A DNA stretch of 41,468 nucleotides from Bacteroidota bacterium. GTDB lineage: Bacteria > Bacteroidota > Rhodothermia > Rhodothermales > Bin80. The stretch spans positions 1 through 41,468 of the forward strand of contig JAPOTS010000139.1 in NCBI GenBank assembly GCA_026709065.1. The letters run 5' to 3'. The notes under the pieces are model-generated. The model worked only from the letters and a program-made list of their open reading frames with translations. It did not search any database and was not told where the DNA came from. Positions 1 through 8,885 of the stretch are shown piece after piece. The stretch's first letter is position 1. The number at the start of each line of letters is the position of its first letter. A program made the translations under genes and the position numbers.

Positions 1-90
1 CAATAATACGCAATAAATGTTTAATTGTCAAATTAAAAAATTGATAACAGGGCAGAGCAAGCCCAAAAAGTCAACCAACTACCTGAATCC

Positions 91-327
91 ATGATCATGG
101 GCAAAATCCAACACGTAACATCCGTCGCCATTACAGCCTACTCTCACAAACACCACCCTGACCTATACAACGCCATCGTTGACCAATACATCGCCGACGA
201 TTTAGGACTCCAACCCAAGACCATAGAACCCTGCGATGACCCCGACATGGAATGCATACAAAAAGTATCCATGCGGATCAGAAAAGCGATCAACCACTTC
301 ACGGAGATCACGGGCAGTGCCCCCTGA
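91..327 (+). CDS. hypothetical 78-residue protein
   Basis: A short ATG-started frame that I do not recognise. The product is soluble-looking, rich in His, Asp and Ile, with no signal peptide or membrane segment and a Cys pair near the middle (C48 and C55). It lies just upstream of the LRR lipoprotein pair and shares the C-rich top-strand composition of that region. No ribosome binding site is visible. It could be a small accessory protein, a remnant of a larger gene, or a chance frame; comparison with related genomes would be needed to decide. Confidence 0.3.
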   Translation: MIMGKIQHVTSVAITAYSHKHHPDLYNAIVDQYIADDLGLQPKTIEPCDDPDMECIQKVSMRIRKAINHFTEITGSAP

Positions 328-474
328 CCACGCCTACTGAAATCAAACATACTCGCGTAGAACCTTGCGAACCCAAACCTAAACTAATCCTGTAGGCGCG
401 GATGTTGGATCAATGCGCGAAACCTGCCAACCCCCTCACGCTTACAATGAATCACCAATGGTAAAATAGATTTG

Positions 475-1063
475 ATGACCTTATTTCACGCCAGAGCTTA
501 CCGAGCAGTAGGAGTCTTCCTAATCGCCGTTCTGATCGGTAGCTGCGACTCGCAGATCAGCGACCCCGAAACCAGCATCCACAACAAAGCCATCAAGTTA
601 TTAAGTGAAGAAGGAGCTCCTGCATTTGAGGATCGACTGGAAGGGGAGGGCTGCCTGAAGCAAGATAGCGGAGACTTTAAGGAATTCAAAAATACGGCAG
701 AAGAGCCAGCATTTCCCACTTGCGAAGAAGTGCGAGAACAACAAATTGAATCCACTTTCAACGCCCTCAAGCATTCTACCGAGCGACAAACGGAGAAGGA
801 TGGTTAAACACCCGAGGATGGGACACCTTACCTCTTTCCGTAGCATTTGGCTCAGCGGCAACGAACCACGGGAACATCCATTCCGAAAGAGATTGCAAAC
901 TTCACAAACCTAATCAGGCTTCGTGTAGAGAATAGTAAGAGCAACGGAGATGGAAAGGCTACACTTCCACACCGACGCAGGACTTTGCTCCCATGCAAAC
1001 GAAGAGTTCCAAATAAGTCTCAGAGGCATAGAAGAAGTAAGCGACCCCACCTGCTCTGACTAA
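475..1063 (+). pseudogene. decayed LRR lipoprotein gene (paralogue of the next gene)
   Basis: The first 95 or so codons match the following LRR lipoprotein gene closely: a hydrophobic signal with lipobox IGSC, then the DSQI.DPETSIHNKA stretch and the acidic, Cys-containing linker. At about base 770 one base is missing relative to the paralogue and the frame ends at a TAA. The matching sequence (FYRATNGEGWLNTRGWDT) continues in another frame, a repeat unit (IPKEIANFTNLIRL, about 870-930) appears in a third frame, and an LRR-type C-terminal cap (LCSHANEEFQ...DPTCSD, ending at TAA 1061-1063) in yet another. At least three frameshifts and an internal loss of repeats make this a pseudogene. The ATG at 475 is preferred over the TTG three bases upstream. 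Interestingly, the cap seen here is absent from the intact paralogue. Confidence 0.8.
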
Positions 1064-1108
1064 GCCAAGAAACCACACGGTGCTCTGCCCCTAAACCCAA
1101 GAACCAAA

Positions 1109-1130
1109 CCGAGCAGTTTAGGTTACATAG
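1109..1130 (+). repeat. 22-bp direct repeat, copy 1
   Basis: An exact 22-base match to positions 2233-2254 (ccgagcagtttaggttacat plus two further bases). Similarity continues loosely for about 15 bases, including a shared ttatgaaac. It lies just downstream of the decayed LRR gene, and copy 2 lies just downstream of the intact one, so the pair marks the ends of a tandemly duplicated unit. Confidence 0.8.
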
Positions 1131-1218
1131 GGCTATTTATGAAACCTAACCCGAACCCCTGAAGAGCAGTTCAAATTCGGACACCTCTACAAAGAATCAT
1201 CAACGATAAACAGATCAC

Positions 1219-2181
1219 ATGCCCCCATTTCACACAAAAACCTACGGAGCAGTAGGACTTCTTATCATCGCCATTCTGATCGGTAGCTGCGACTCGCAGA
1301 TCACCGACCCCGAAACCAGCATCCACAACAAAGCCAACGAGCGAATAACAGAGGGAGCTCCCGCATTTGAGGATCCACTGGGGGACGGCTGCCTGAGAGA
1401 AGACAGCAAAGATTTTGAGGAATTCAAAACCTCGGAAGATCAGCCTGACTGGCCCACCTGCGAGGAAGTCCAAGAGGAGCAACGAAAGATTGAAACCACC
1501 TTCAACGCCCTCAAAGCCCTCTACCGAGCAACCAACGGAGGCAGTTGGCATAACAGCACTGGATGGGACACAACCACGGCACCAACCAGCATAGAAGACT
1601 TCAACGATTGGTACGGAGTCACAGTAGAGGGAGGCAACCTAACCAATCTTGACATGATCCAAAACGACCTAACGGGCACAATCCCCCCAGAAATAGGAAA
1701 CCTCACCAACCTTCAAACCCTCAGCCTGGGCTTGAACCAACTGACAGGCACCATCCCCCCAGAGATCGGAAACCTCACCAACCTGAGAAACCTCGACCTG
1801 GGCGTGGTGGGCGTGAACCAACTGACGGGCCCCATCCCCCCAGAGATCGGAAACCTCACCAACCTAACCTTCCTCGGACTGTGGGACAACGAACTAACGG
1901 GCACCATCCCCGCCGAGATCGGAAACCTCACCAACCTTGTAGAGCTCCTACTGTCCGGCAACGAACTGACGGGCCCCATCCCCGCCTGGATCGGAAACCT
2001 CACCAACCTAACCATCCTCGGACTGTGGGACAACGAACTAACGGGCACCATCCCCGCCGAGATCGGAAACCTCACCAACCTTGTAGAGCTCCTACTGTCC
2101 GGCAACGAACTGACGGGCCCCATCCCCCCCAGCCCAACTAATCCAGGCACAAAAACGCATCCTCGCCCCCAGCCAAACTAA
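1219..2181 (+). CDS. leucine-rich-repeat lipoprotein
   Basis: A 320-residue surface or periplasmic lipoprotein candidate. Residues 1-23 form a signal peptide with lipobox IGSC (lipidated C24). Residues 25-100 are an acidic linker with two Cys, and about 100-140 are the usual LRR N-cap (FNALKALYRATNGGSW...DWYGVTVEGG). From about 140 onward there are seven 24-residue units of the plant-type consensus (LTGTIPPEIGNLTNL). Such domains bind proteins or glycans; the ligand is unknown. Two 48-residue blocks are almost identical at the DNA level. The protein ends abruptly in a Pro-rich tail (PPSPTNPG...PRPQPN) instead of the Cys-containing cap seen in the decayed neighbour, and its stop codon lies in a 40-bp imperfect repeat. 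It may therefore be C-terminally truncated or a recently rearranged allele. ATG start; no clear ribosome binding site. Confidence 0.85.
   Translation: MPPFHTKTYGAVGLLIIAILIGSCDSQITDPETSIHNKANERITEGAPAFEDPLGDGCLREDSKDFEEFKTSEDQPDWPTCEEVQEEQRKIETTFNALKALYRATNGGSWHNSTGWDTTTAPTSIEDFNDWYGVTVEGGNLTNLDMIQNDLTGTIPPEIGNLTNLQTLSLGLNQLTGTIPPEIGNLTNLRNLDLGVVGVNQLTGPIPPEIGNLTNLTFLGLWDNELTGTIPAEIGNLTNLVELLLSGNELTGPIPAWIGNLTNLTILGLWDNELTGTIPAEIGNLTNLVELLLSGNELTGPIPPSPTNPGTKTHPRPQPN
1849..2136 (+). repeat. two 144-bp tandem repeats inside the LRR gene
   Basis: Positions 1849-1992 and 1993-2136 are two head-to-tail copies of 144 bases, each encoding two LRR units (48 residues). They differ at only a few bases, for example TTC versus ATC early in the copy and the last codons. 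Near identity including third positions indicates a recent duplication or gene conversion, a known route for LRR length variation. Confidence 0.9.
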
Positions 2182-2210
2182 TCCAGCACACAAAATCGCC
2201 CTCGCCCCGC
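2131..2210 (+). repeat. 40-bp imperfect tandem repeat across the LRR stop codon
   Basis: Two imperfect copies with a 40-base period (2131-2170 and 2171-2210) share the cores actaatccag and ctcgcccc. The LRR reading frame runs through the first copy and stops in the second, so the Pro-rich C-terminal tail of the protein is translated repeat sequence. Confidence 0.6.
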
Positions 2211-2232
2211 CCCAAGACCACTCAACCCAGCG

Positions 2233-2254
2233 CCGAGCAGTTTAGGTTACATAG
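2233..2254 (+). repeat. 22-bp direct repeat, copy 2
   Basis: Exact match to 1109-1130. It closes the intact LRR unit. No inverted symmetry is visible, so it does not look like a terminator; it is more likely the conserved 3' flank of the duplicated unit or a recombination point. Confidence 0.8.
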
Positions 2255-2727
2255 CGGAAATTATGAAACGTAAAACCAACCTCCATGAAACCCTAAAAAG
2301 GAATCCTTACAGCATTCCCTCAACTATACACCTTCACATGGGAAATACCATCAAAATCGCCAACAAGGTGAATACCTCAGGGACTTAGAAGTAATCAACC
2401 GGCGGGAGAACTCCCACAGGAGTTGATAGCAGTAACGGTATGACGTATCTGTACTTCCATGGCAACAACAGACTCTGCACCTCTGCAAGGAAGCAGCTCC
2501 AAGCATGTCTCAACGGCATACGATTCAAAAGCGCCACACATGCTCCAACTAATTCAAATGCAACCTCCCCTAAAACCAACCCCACCGACCATATCGAAGA
2601 CACAGAAGTCCAGCAAGGACAAAGATGTAGCAACAATTAACCACCAACAAAGCGAACCGAAAGTAATCCAGCAGATCAGTTTGAATGCGCTCGCCCTTTA
2701 CAATGAAACCACAAGGCATCATAGGAT
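2255..2727. other. intergenic, no convincing gene
   Basis: About 470 bases between the LRR unit and the DUF58 gene. Overlapping short frames exist on both strands (for example 2459-2731 plus), but they have low-complexity, unrecognisable products and overlap each other in conflicting frames. The stretch keeps the C-rich top strand of the LRR region up to about 2.7 kb, where composition changes to that of the housekeeping genes. I see no RNA gene or hairpin. Confidence 0.5.
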
Positions 2728-3666
2728 CTAATGGAGAGTCTTACGCTTGTTGAGATAAGCCAAAAGAGCTTTATCGTAACTCACTTGTGTATCAAGTTCA
2801 ACATAGTCAATGGAATGTTTTCTGCATTGACGTTTGAGAGCATCACTAAGGTCATGCATCCTTTCTATATAGGCGTTGCGTAGTGTTGAGGGGTTCAGTG
2901 ACAGTTCAACCCCTGATTCCATATCACGAAGGATCATTGGACGATTTGGGAGATTGAACAGTGCTTCTGTTTCTTTTTCAAGGATCCGGAAGATCAAGAC
3001 TTCATGCCCTTTGTGACGTAAGTGACGTAAAGCCCGGATGATCTGATCCTGTGAGTCATCATCATCAATCAAATCTGAAATCAAGACAATCAGCGATCGA
3101 CGTTGGACTCTTTCAGCAACTTGATGAAGTGCATGTGCGGTTCCTGTGAAGTGCTCTGAGCTACGGCTACTTTCCAAGCGTTCCAATTGTAAAAGAATCT
3201 CTCTCAGATAGCGCATCGTGCTTCGGGGTCTGAGAAATGTACGGACTTCAGAATCAAATGATAAAAGCCCCGTTGCATCTCTCTGTTGGATCATCAGGTA
3301 ATGGAGAGCAGCTGCGAGATAGGTGCTATATTGCAGTTTTGATAATTGTCCAGCATGGCGGTATTGCATGGAAGCGGATGTATCTAAGAGGATGTAGTGA
3401 TGAAGGTTTGTCTCTTCCTCATATTGTTTGACATAATAACGATCCGTCTTTGCATAAACTTTCCAGTCCACATGGCGTAAAGCATCACCAGGGTTATATA
3501 GTCTATGTTCAGCAAACTCCACGGAAAATCCATGATAGGGGCTTTTATGCAATCCTGTAATGAACCCTTCCACAACTAATCTTGCTCTCAACTCCATGTT
3601 ATTCAAGCGGGAAATCATCACAGGATCAAGATATTTGAGTGGACTCGTAGAATTTTTATTATTCAT
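2728..3666 (-). CDS. DUF58 domain protein (vWA-like)
   Basis: A 312-residue soluble protein of the DUF58 family (COG1721). The family signature is seen as FAEHRLYNPGDALRHVDWKV (about residues 51-70) followed by a vWA-like metal-site motif DTSAS at about 95-99 and LISDLIDDD at about 195-203. Members are usually encoded with MoxR ATPases and BatA-type vWA proteins and are thought to act in metal-dependent protein assembly; no such partners are visible here. The frame can be extended two codons to a TTG at 3672, but the ATG at 3666 is preferred. The gene is divergent from pyrR with only 44 bases between the starts, so the two promoters must overlap or lie within the flanking genes. Confidence 0.85.
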   Translation of the reverse strand: MNNKNSTSPLKYLDPVMISRLNNMELRARLVVEGFITGLHKSPYHGFSVEFAEHRLYNPGDALRHVDWKVYAKTDRYYVKQYEEETNLHHYILLDTSASMQYRHAGQLSKLQYSTYLAAALHYLMIQQRDATGLLSFDSEVRTFLRPRSTMRYLREILLQLERLESSRSSEHFTGTAHALHQVAERVQRRSLIVLISDLIDDDDSQDQIIRALRHLRHKGHEVLIFRILEKETEALFNLPNRPMILRDMESGVELSLNPSTLRNAYIERMHDLSDALKRQCRKHSIDYVELDTQVSYDKALLAYLNKRKTLH

Positions 3667-3710
3667 AGGCAAAATGTGTTAAAGGGTTGAAAAGTCCTTA
3701 AATTATAAGT

Positions 3711-4265
3711 ATGAAATCCTCAGAAATCACTAAAGCGCAGCTGATGGATGCACTTGATGTGCAACGTACCATCAGACGGTTAGCTAGACAAATCATTGAA
3801 TCCATCAATTCCGATGATGAAGTAGCAATTGTAGGATTGCATCGTCGCGGGGTATACCTCGGCGCAAGGCTGCAATCTCTCATTTTAGAACTTGAGGGTA
3901 TTTCAGTTCCCTTGGGAACTCTTGATATCACCATGTATCGAGATGACTTTCGTAGCGGGCTTAAAGAAAGAAAAATCCGATCAACCAACATTCCGTTTGA
4001 CGTTAACCATCGGCATTTAGTTCTAGTTGATGATGTCTTATACACGGGGCGCACAGTGCGCGCCGCGATGGATGCAGTGACAGATCTGGGACGGCCAGCA
4101 CGAATGCAATTTTTGACACTCATTGACAGAGAGCATCGAGAGCTTCCTATTCGTGCAGATATGATTGGCCGTGTGGTTCCAACGATTTCTCGTGAAGAAG
4201 TCATGGTTCAGTTTAACGAAATTGATGACCGTGATGGGGTCTGGTTAGTTGAACGGGAGCAATAA
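3711..4265 (+). CDS. pyrR: PyrR, uracil phosphoribosyltransferase / pyr regulator
   Basis: 184 residues, the normal length for PyrR. The PRPP-binding loop LVLVDDVLYTGRTVRAAM spans about residues 103-120, and the N-terminal segment VGLHRRGVYLGARL is typical of the family. PyrR converts uracil and PRPP to UMP and in Firmicutes also binds pyr mRNA to attenuate transcription. Here the gap to the divergent DUF58 start is only 44 bases, too short for a classical upstream attenuator, and there is no space between pyrR and pyrB. RNA-binding regulation is therefore not supported by the sequence, though regulation elsewhere is possible. ATG start preceded by an A/T-rich stretch without a ribosome binding site. 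Confidence 0.95.
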   Translation: MKSSEITKAQLMDALDVQRTIRRLARQIIESINSDDEVAIVGLHRRGVYLGARLQSLILELEGISVPLGTLDITMYRDDFRSGLKERKIRSTNIPFDVNHRHLVLVDDVLYTGRTVRAAMDAVTDLGRPARMQFLTLIDREHRELPIRADMIGRVVPTISREEVMVQFNEIDDRDGVWLVEREQ

Positions 4266-5207
4266 ATGGAAGCAACAACGGTTAAGTCAGGTTCAAAAGT
4301 TTTACGACACAAGCACTTACTTGGTCTGTCAACCTACAGTGTTGAAGAAATCTCTTTGATTTTGGAAACGGCTAAGGAGTTCCGTCAGATATTGGAACGT
4401 CCCATCAAGCGCGTGCCAACCTTGCGAGGATTTACAATTGTGAACTTATTTTTTGAGCCTTCTACACGCACTCGAATCTCCTTTGAGCTTGCCGAAAAGC
4501 GACTCTCTGCTGATCTGATTAATTTTGGGGGAACTGGATCAAGTTTATCCAAGGGTGAAACTTTGCGAGATACGGCTCAGAATATTGAAGCAATGAAGGT
4601 GGATATGGCGGTGATTCGGCATCAATCGCCGGGAGCGGCTCATTTTTTGACAAGATGTATAAAAGGGAGTGTGATTAATGCTGGAGATGGCTCACATGAG
4701 CACCCAACACAAGCACTTATTGACCTATTGACGATTTCTGAGCACTATCAGAGTTTTTCTGGCTTAAACGTTTCAATTATCGGGGATATAGCGCACAGCC
4801 GCGTCGCTCGGTCCAATATCTTTGCACTAAATAAATTAGGTGCACATGTCACGGTATGCGGGCCAAAGACCCTGATGCCCGCGCAAATTGAAAAATTAGG
4901 CGTGAACGTCACCCATCGTTTAGAAGATGCGCTCGACGTGTGTGATGTAGCGATTACCTTGCGTATTCAGCGTGAAAGGTTTGGGGCTAGCCTCGTTCCT
5001 TCGTTGCGCGAATATCATGCCATGTATGGTCTTACTTCAGATCATTTGGAGAGGAATCAAAACTTGATCGTTTTGCATCCAGGTCCAGTGAATCGTGGGG
5101 TTGAACTTGATGATGATGTCGTAGAGCATGAACGAGCTGTGATTTTGGATCAAGTAACAAACGGGGTTGCCATCCGGATGGCCGTCATTTACTTACTTGC
5201 CTCATAG
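4266..5207 (+). CDS. pyrB: aspartate carbamoyltransferase catalytic subunit
   Basis: 313 residues, a normal catalytic-chain length. It condenses carbamoyl phosphate with L-aspartate in the second step of pyrimidine synthesis. Visible signatures are the carbamoyl-phosphate loop [13 protein letters not shown] (about 62-74), the SSLSKGET loop with catalytic Lys at about 96, HPTQAL at about 146, and [11 protein letters not shown] at about 271-281. The ATG follows the pyrR stop with no spacer, so translation is likely coupled. No pyrI or pyrC follows; about 700 bases without genes come next. Confidence 0.97.
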   Translation: MEATTVKSGSKVLRHKHLLGLSTYSVEEISLILETAKEFRQILERPIKRVPTLRGFTIVNLFFEPSTRTRISFELAEKRLSADLINFGGTGSSLSKGETLRDTAQNIEAMKVDMAVIRHQSPGAAHFLTRCIKGSVINAGDGSHEHPTQALIDLLTISEHYQSFSGLNVSIIGDIAHSRVARSNIFALNKLGAHVTVCGPKTLMPAQIEKLGVNVTHRLEDALDVCDVAITLRIQRERFGASLVPSLREYHAMYGLTSDHLERNQNLIVLHPGPVNRGVELDDDVVEHERAVILDQVTNGVAIRMAVIYLLAS

Positions 5208-5909
5208 TTAGCATTCCCAAATCATTCAATTGACCCTCGAGAAATCATCTTCATATTCTAAAGTCACCATGAAATTAGTGATTTTGGGCATTATATCTTT
5301 GCGTAACAATCTCACACATCCTTTTGACATGTTCTCGGAGTTCCAAACAGAAACGCTCCTTGCCGTTCATTCAAGCCTGGACGAACACCTCAGTTAACCA
5401 ACAATCATTGAAAATCACAAATCGTGATTAATGTATATCATTCGCATGATGATCATATTCGCCTTTTGAGGCGATTTTGAGAACATTGAAGTGCCTGAAA
5501 GTTATGACTTGATATGATAAATCCATCAAAGCAATCCTTTCATAGCCGTATAGAATAACTTCACATCGCATATACCTCAACGTTACAGAATAATTTTATT
5601 CCCCAAATCAATCGCGTATATGAATAGTGAACTACATTAGATACTGAGTCAAATATTACTGACCTACTTTAATGTTCTCCATCTTGGTCTATATCCATGC
5701 TCTCAAGAGACATGGATTGATCTTTGAGTTGATGCGTATCTTTAGTAAAGGCCAAGATGATAACGAACTAATCTTTAAATCAATACATTATTTTCAGGAG
5801 TGACTGATATTCTGACATGCGTAACATTTCTGTAGGATCCACAGAACGATTCGTTACCTTGTATTCGCTGTAGAATCAGAAAATATGTCATTGCAAGCAT
5901 TTCAATTCC
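5208..5909. other. 700-bp A/T-rich intergenic region
   Basis: No gene or RNA family recognised. Three small structures are visible: an inverted repeat aatcac-N5-gtgatt at 5413-5429; a 5-bp hairpin (tcgcc/ggcga, 5459-5474) followed by TTTT that might be a weak terminator for pyrRB; and a larger nested dyad at 5680-5759, listed separately. The region may contain the promoter of the downstream restriction-modification-like gene. Confidence 0.5.
5680..5759. repeat. nested inverted repeats
   Basis: The outer arms catcttgg (5680-5687) and ccaagatg (5752-5759) are perfect complements. Inside them, atccatg (5693-5699) pairs with catggat (5711-5717) and tctc (5701-5704) with gaga (5707-5710), giving an 11-bp hairpin with one bulged C and a 2-base loop. 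It lies 150-230 bases upstream of the methylase gene and could be an operator, a structured leader or a small RNA. No function is assigned. Confidence 0.45.
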
Positions 5910-8801
5910 ATGCCTAATAATTCCGAAAAATCAGTCAATACAAAACTTGCGGAGTGTCTCAGGAGCAAACTCTGGGGTTGGAGTGTGGATGCGGAGCAGA
6001 CGGATGTTTTTGTTGACCGGCAAAAGCAACCCGATTTAGTGATCTCCCATGCAGGTGGGCTGACCGTGATTTTGGAGACAGAGTTTTCGCCTGCCCACGG
6101 CGTTGAAGCCGATACGCGTCGGCGATTGGGTCAAACGGTCAATGCGACGAGTGAACAAATTGAGCAGTGCATTGCTGTCAAGATGCCGGTATCACTTCGT
6201 AAGGTAGAGCAGAAGCATCTGGAGATGGCCATAAAAACGGCTCGTTACAATTATGTGGTCTTCACCTTTGATGGGAAAGACGAATTATATGATCACATAG
6301 AGCGGTGGCCGGGTAGTGGCTGGCTTGAAGGGGGTTTAGATGATTTAGCCAGCTGCATAGAGACGGTGGCACTGTCAGAGCGAAGAGTTGCCAAGGGTGT
6401 AAAGATCTTGGAGCGGGGAGTCAGTCAAGCGGCGGGGTATTTGCAGTTTCATGCGCCCGGATATGTTCTGGATGAGCTGGCTGAGGAGCTTCATCAACAA
6501 GGGGGCGAGCAAACCACCCGCATGGCGATGGCGATTTTAGCCAATGCTGTGATCTTCCATATGCGATTAGCCCGGCATCACGCGAAGATAAAGTCATTGA
6601 GTCATACCAAGAACGAACTTGGAACGATCATCCAGTCGGATGTGATAGAAGCGTGGCGTGCGATTCTAAAAATCAATTACTGGCCAATATTCAGATTGGC
6701 ATCTGATCTTTTTCTGATTCTTCCAGAAAGAGAGTCCCAAAAGGTGATCGCCATCTTAAACGATATGGCAGCGCAGTTAGAGCGTTTTGGGGCAGCAGAT
6801 ATTCAGGACTTATCGGGTCGGATGTTTCAGCAACTCATCACAGACCGTAAGTTTTTAGCCACATTTTATACGCTTCCCGCATCGGCGACGCTGCTTTCAG
6901 AGTTAGCGGTATCACGCATAGGGGTGAACTGGTCATCAAGTCAAGAGGTGACCTCTCTACAGGTTTGTGATTTAGCATGTGGGACGGGTGCATTGTTAGG
7001 GGCAACCTACCATGCGTTTGCATCGCGCCATCGGCGCGGGGGCAAGGATGATCGGCGGTTGCATGCCAAGATGATGGAGCGCGTATTGACTGCGGCAGAT
7101 ATCATGCCATCCGCCGTGCATTTGACGGCTGCGACGCTATCGGGGATGCATCCTGATAAACCCTACGGGCATACACGCATTATCACGATGCCGTATGGAG
7201 AGGACAGCAAAGAAAATGGGATATCAATAGGATCATTGGATTTAATGGAGGCCAACGAGACGAGGGCGATTTTTGGGACGGGGCGTAAGGCGCTTTCAGG
7301 GAAGGGGGCAGCGGTAGAAGATTCTAAGGGAATGGTGGTTGAGGTACCCCATCAATCAATGGATTTGGTGGTCATGAATCCGCCATTTACTCGTCCAACC
7401 AACCATGAGGCGACCGAGGTTCCGGTGCCGTCGTTTGCTGGGTTCCAAACACAAAAGCAAGAGCAGTCTAAGATGTCGGCCCGTCTTAGAGAGATTCGGA
7501 AAGGGTTGTCTTATCCGGCAGGGCATGGGAATGCGGGTCTTGCCTCAAATTTCATTGATTTAGCTCATGCCAAGCTTCGTCCTGGGGGAGTACTGGCGTT
7601 GGTTCTACCGGCATCATTTATGCAGGGAAAGTCTTGGGAGAATGCCCGGACACTACTACGCAGATGTTATGAGGATATATTGGTGGTAAGCATTGCAGCG
7701 GAGGGGAATACCGATCGTGCATTTTCTGCAGATACAGCGATGGCGGAAGTGCTGGTCGTAGCGACTCGTAAGGTAGAAAACAATAAACCAGACAATGACA
7801 TAAGTATTGCAAATCTACATCAGAGGCCTGCGACTCAGTTGGAAGCTTTAGTGCTTGCGGATTTGATTGAGCAAAGTCGTATAGATCCGTCACAACCGGG
7901 GGGAAGGCTTGCATTAACTGAGACGGAGATGGCTGGGAGTTTTTTCCGTACAAGCGATTGGGGCGGATTTGGGATCAGAGAATTAACGCTGTTGAAGTGT
8001 ATGAATGCACTTGAAGACGGGGAATTACTATGGCCGAGGATGGGAGGATCAGAGTCCATACCTGTGTGCCAACTTGGTGAGCTTGGACGGCGCGGGTTAT
8101 TGAGCAGAGATATCAATGGTCTCAATAGCGATGGAACGCCACGAGGCCCGTTTGAGATTGTGTCTATGACCGATGGAACGCCTGAATATCCTGTATTGTG
8201 GGGTCATGATGCAACTCGGGAGCAACGATTCGTGGTAGAGCCGGATCAACAGGGAATGGTCCGCAGTGGATATCGGCGGCAGGCGGCTGAGAAGTGGCGT
8301 AATGGAGCCTCGAGGTTACACTACAATGTGGATTTTCGACTGAACTCTCAGCCCTTAGCGACATGTATCACCGAAAAGCCTTGTTTGGGAGGCACGGCAT
8401 GGCCGAATTTTATCACCCAAGAAGAGTGGGAGATTCCTCTGGTGCTATGGGGGAATACGACTCTTGGTTTAATTGCCTTTTGGTGGATAGGTACAAGGCA
8501 GCAACAAGGGCGATCAAGGCTTTCAATATCTCGCATGCCTGAGCTAATATCAATGGATCCGAGGCAATTGACTCAGAAGCAGTTAGATCAATCGCAGGAG
8601 ATCTTTGATCAGTTTAAGGGCAGAGATTTTTTGCCAGCAAATGAAGCCTATCGGGATCAAGCCCGCATAGATTTAGATCATGCAGTCATGGTGTCACTGT
8701 TAGGAGTCCAAGAGCAAATACTTGAAAATCTATCAATCCTTCGTCAGCAATGGTGTGAAGAACCGAGCGTCCATGGCGGAAAAGCAACAAAACCAGTATA
8801 A
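5910..8801 (+). CDS. Type IIG-like restriction-modification protein (N6-adenine methylase with N-terminal nuclease-like domain)
   Basis: 963 residues. The N-terminus has a PD-(D/E)xK-like arrangement: P41-D42 in QPDLVI, then E56-T57-E58 in VILETEF. A helical linker follows, then an N6-methylase core: RKFLATFYTLPASATLLSEL (about 313-332), SAM motif DLACGTGALL (354-363) and catalytic NPPF (490-493). The C-terminal 350 residues probably hold the target-recognition part (seen motifs include LGGTAWPNFI). This order is that of Type IIG/IIL enzymes, which cut and methylate with one polypeptide. No separate specificity subunit, helicase or second methylase lies nearby, so it appears solitary. It is richer in G-rich codons than its neighbours and sits behind a 700-bp gap, both compatible with acquisition. 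An orphan methylase with an inactive nuclease domain is the alternative. ATG start; no ribosome binding site. Confidence 0.75.
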   Translation: MPNNSEKSVNTKLAECLRSKLWGWSVDAEQTDVFVDRQKQPDLVISHAGGLTVILETEFSPAHGVEADTRRRLGQTVNATSEQIEQCIAVKMPVSLRKVEQKHLEMAIKTARYNYVVFTFDGKDELYDHIERWPGSGWLEGGLDDLASCIETVALSERRVAKGVKILERGVSQAAGYLQFHAPGYVLDELAEELHQQGGEQTTRMAMAILANAVIFHMRLARHHAKIKSLSHTKNELGTIIQSDVIEAWRAILKINYWPIFRLASDLFLILPERESQKVIAILNDMAAQLERFGAADIQDLSGRMFQQLITDRKFLATFYTLPASATLLSELAVSRIGVNWSSSQEVTSLQVCDLACGTGALLGATYHAFASRHRRGGKDDRRLHAKMMERVLTAADIMPSAVHLTAATLSGMHPDKPYGHTRIITMPYGEDSKENGISIGSLDLMEANETRAIFGTGRKALSGKGAAVEDSKGMVVEVPHQSMDLVVMNPPFTRPTNHEATEVPVPSFAGFQTQKQEQSKMSARLREIRKGLSYPAGHGNAGLASNFIDLAHAKLRPGGVLALVLPASFMQGKSWENARTLLRRCYEDILVVSIAAEGNTDRAFSADTAMAEVLVVATRKVENNKPDNDISIANLHQRPATQLEALVLADLIEQSRIDPSQPGGRLALTETEMAGSFFRTSDWGGFGIRELTLLKCMNALEDGELLWPRMGGSESIPVCQLGELGRRGLLSRDINGLNSDGTPRGPFEIVSMTDGTPEYPVLWGHDATREQRFVVEPDQQGMVRSGYRRQAAEKWRNGASRLHYNVDFRLNSQPLATCITEKPCLGGTAWPNFITQEEWEIPLVLWGNTTLGLIAFWWIGTRQQQGRSRLSISRMPELISMDPRQLTQKQLDQSQEIFDQFKGRDFLPANEAYRDQARIDLDHAVMVSLLGVQEQILENLSILRQQWCEEPSVHGGKATKPV

Positions 8802-8885
8802 TGACAGTTTTCACATCCAAAGTATGGGATACGAGAACTTTTGTGCACAATTTGAAATTTCTACCACACAATCAATAATTGACTA

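Noticed and set aside
847-1059. 70-residue frame after the first LRR gene
   Set aside because: Its first part is a frame-shifted LRR unit and the rest is a shadow of the C-terminal cap; it belongs to the pseudogene.
1849-2136. Tandem repeats as a CRISPR-like array
   Set aside because: The units are coding LRR repeats with no unique spacers.
2385-2731. Several overlapping short frames on both strands
   Set aside because: Conflicting frames with low-complexity products and no recognisable domain.
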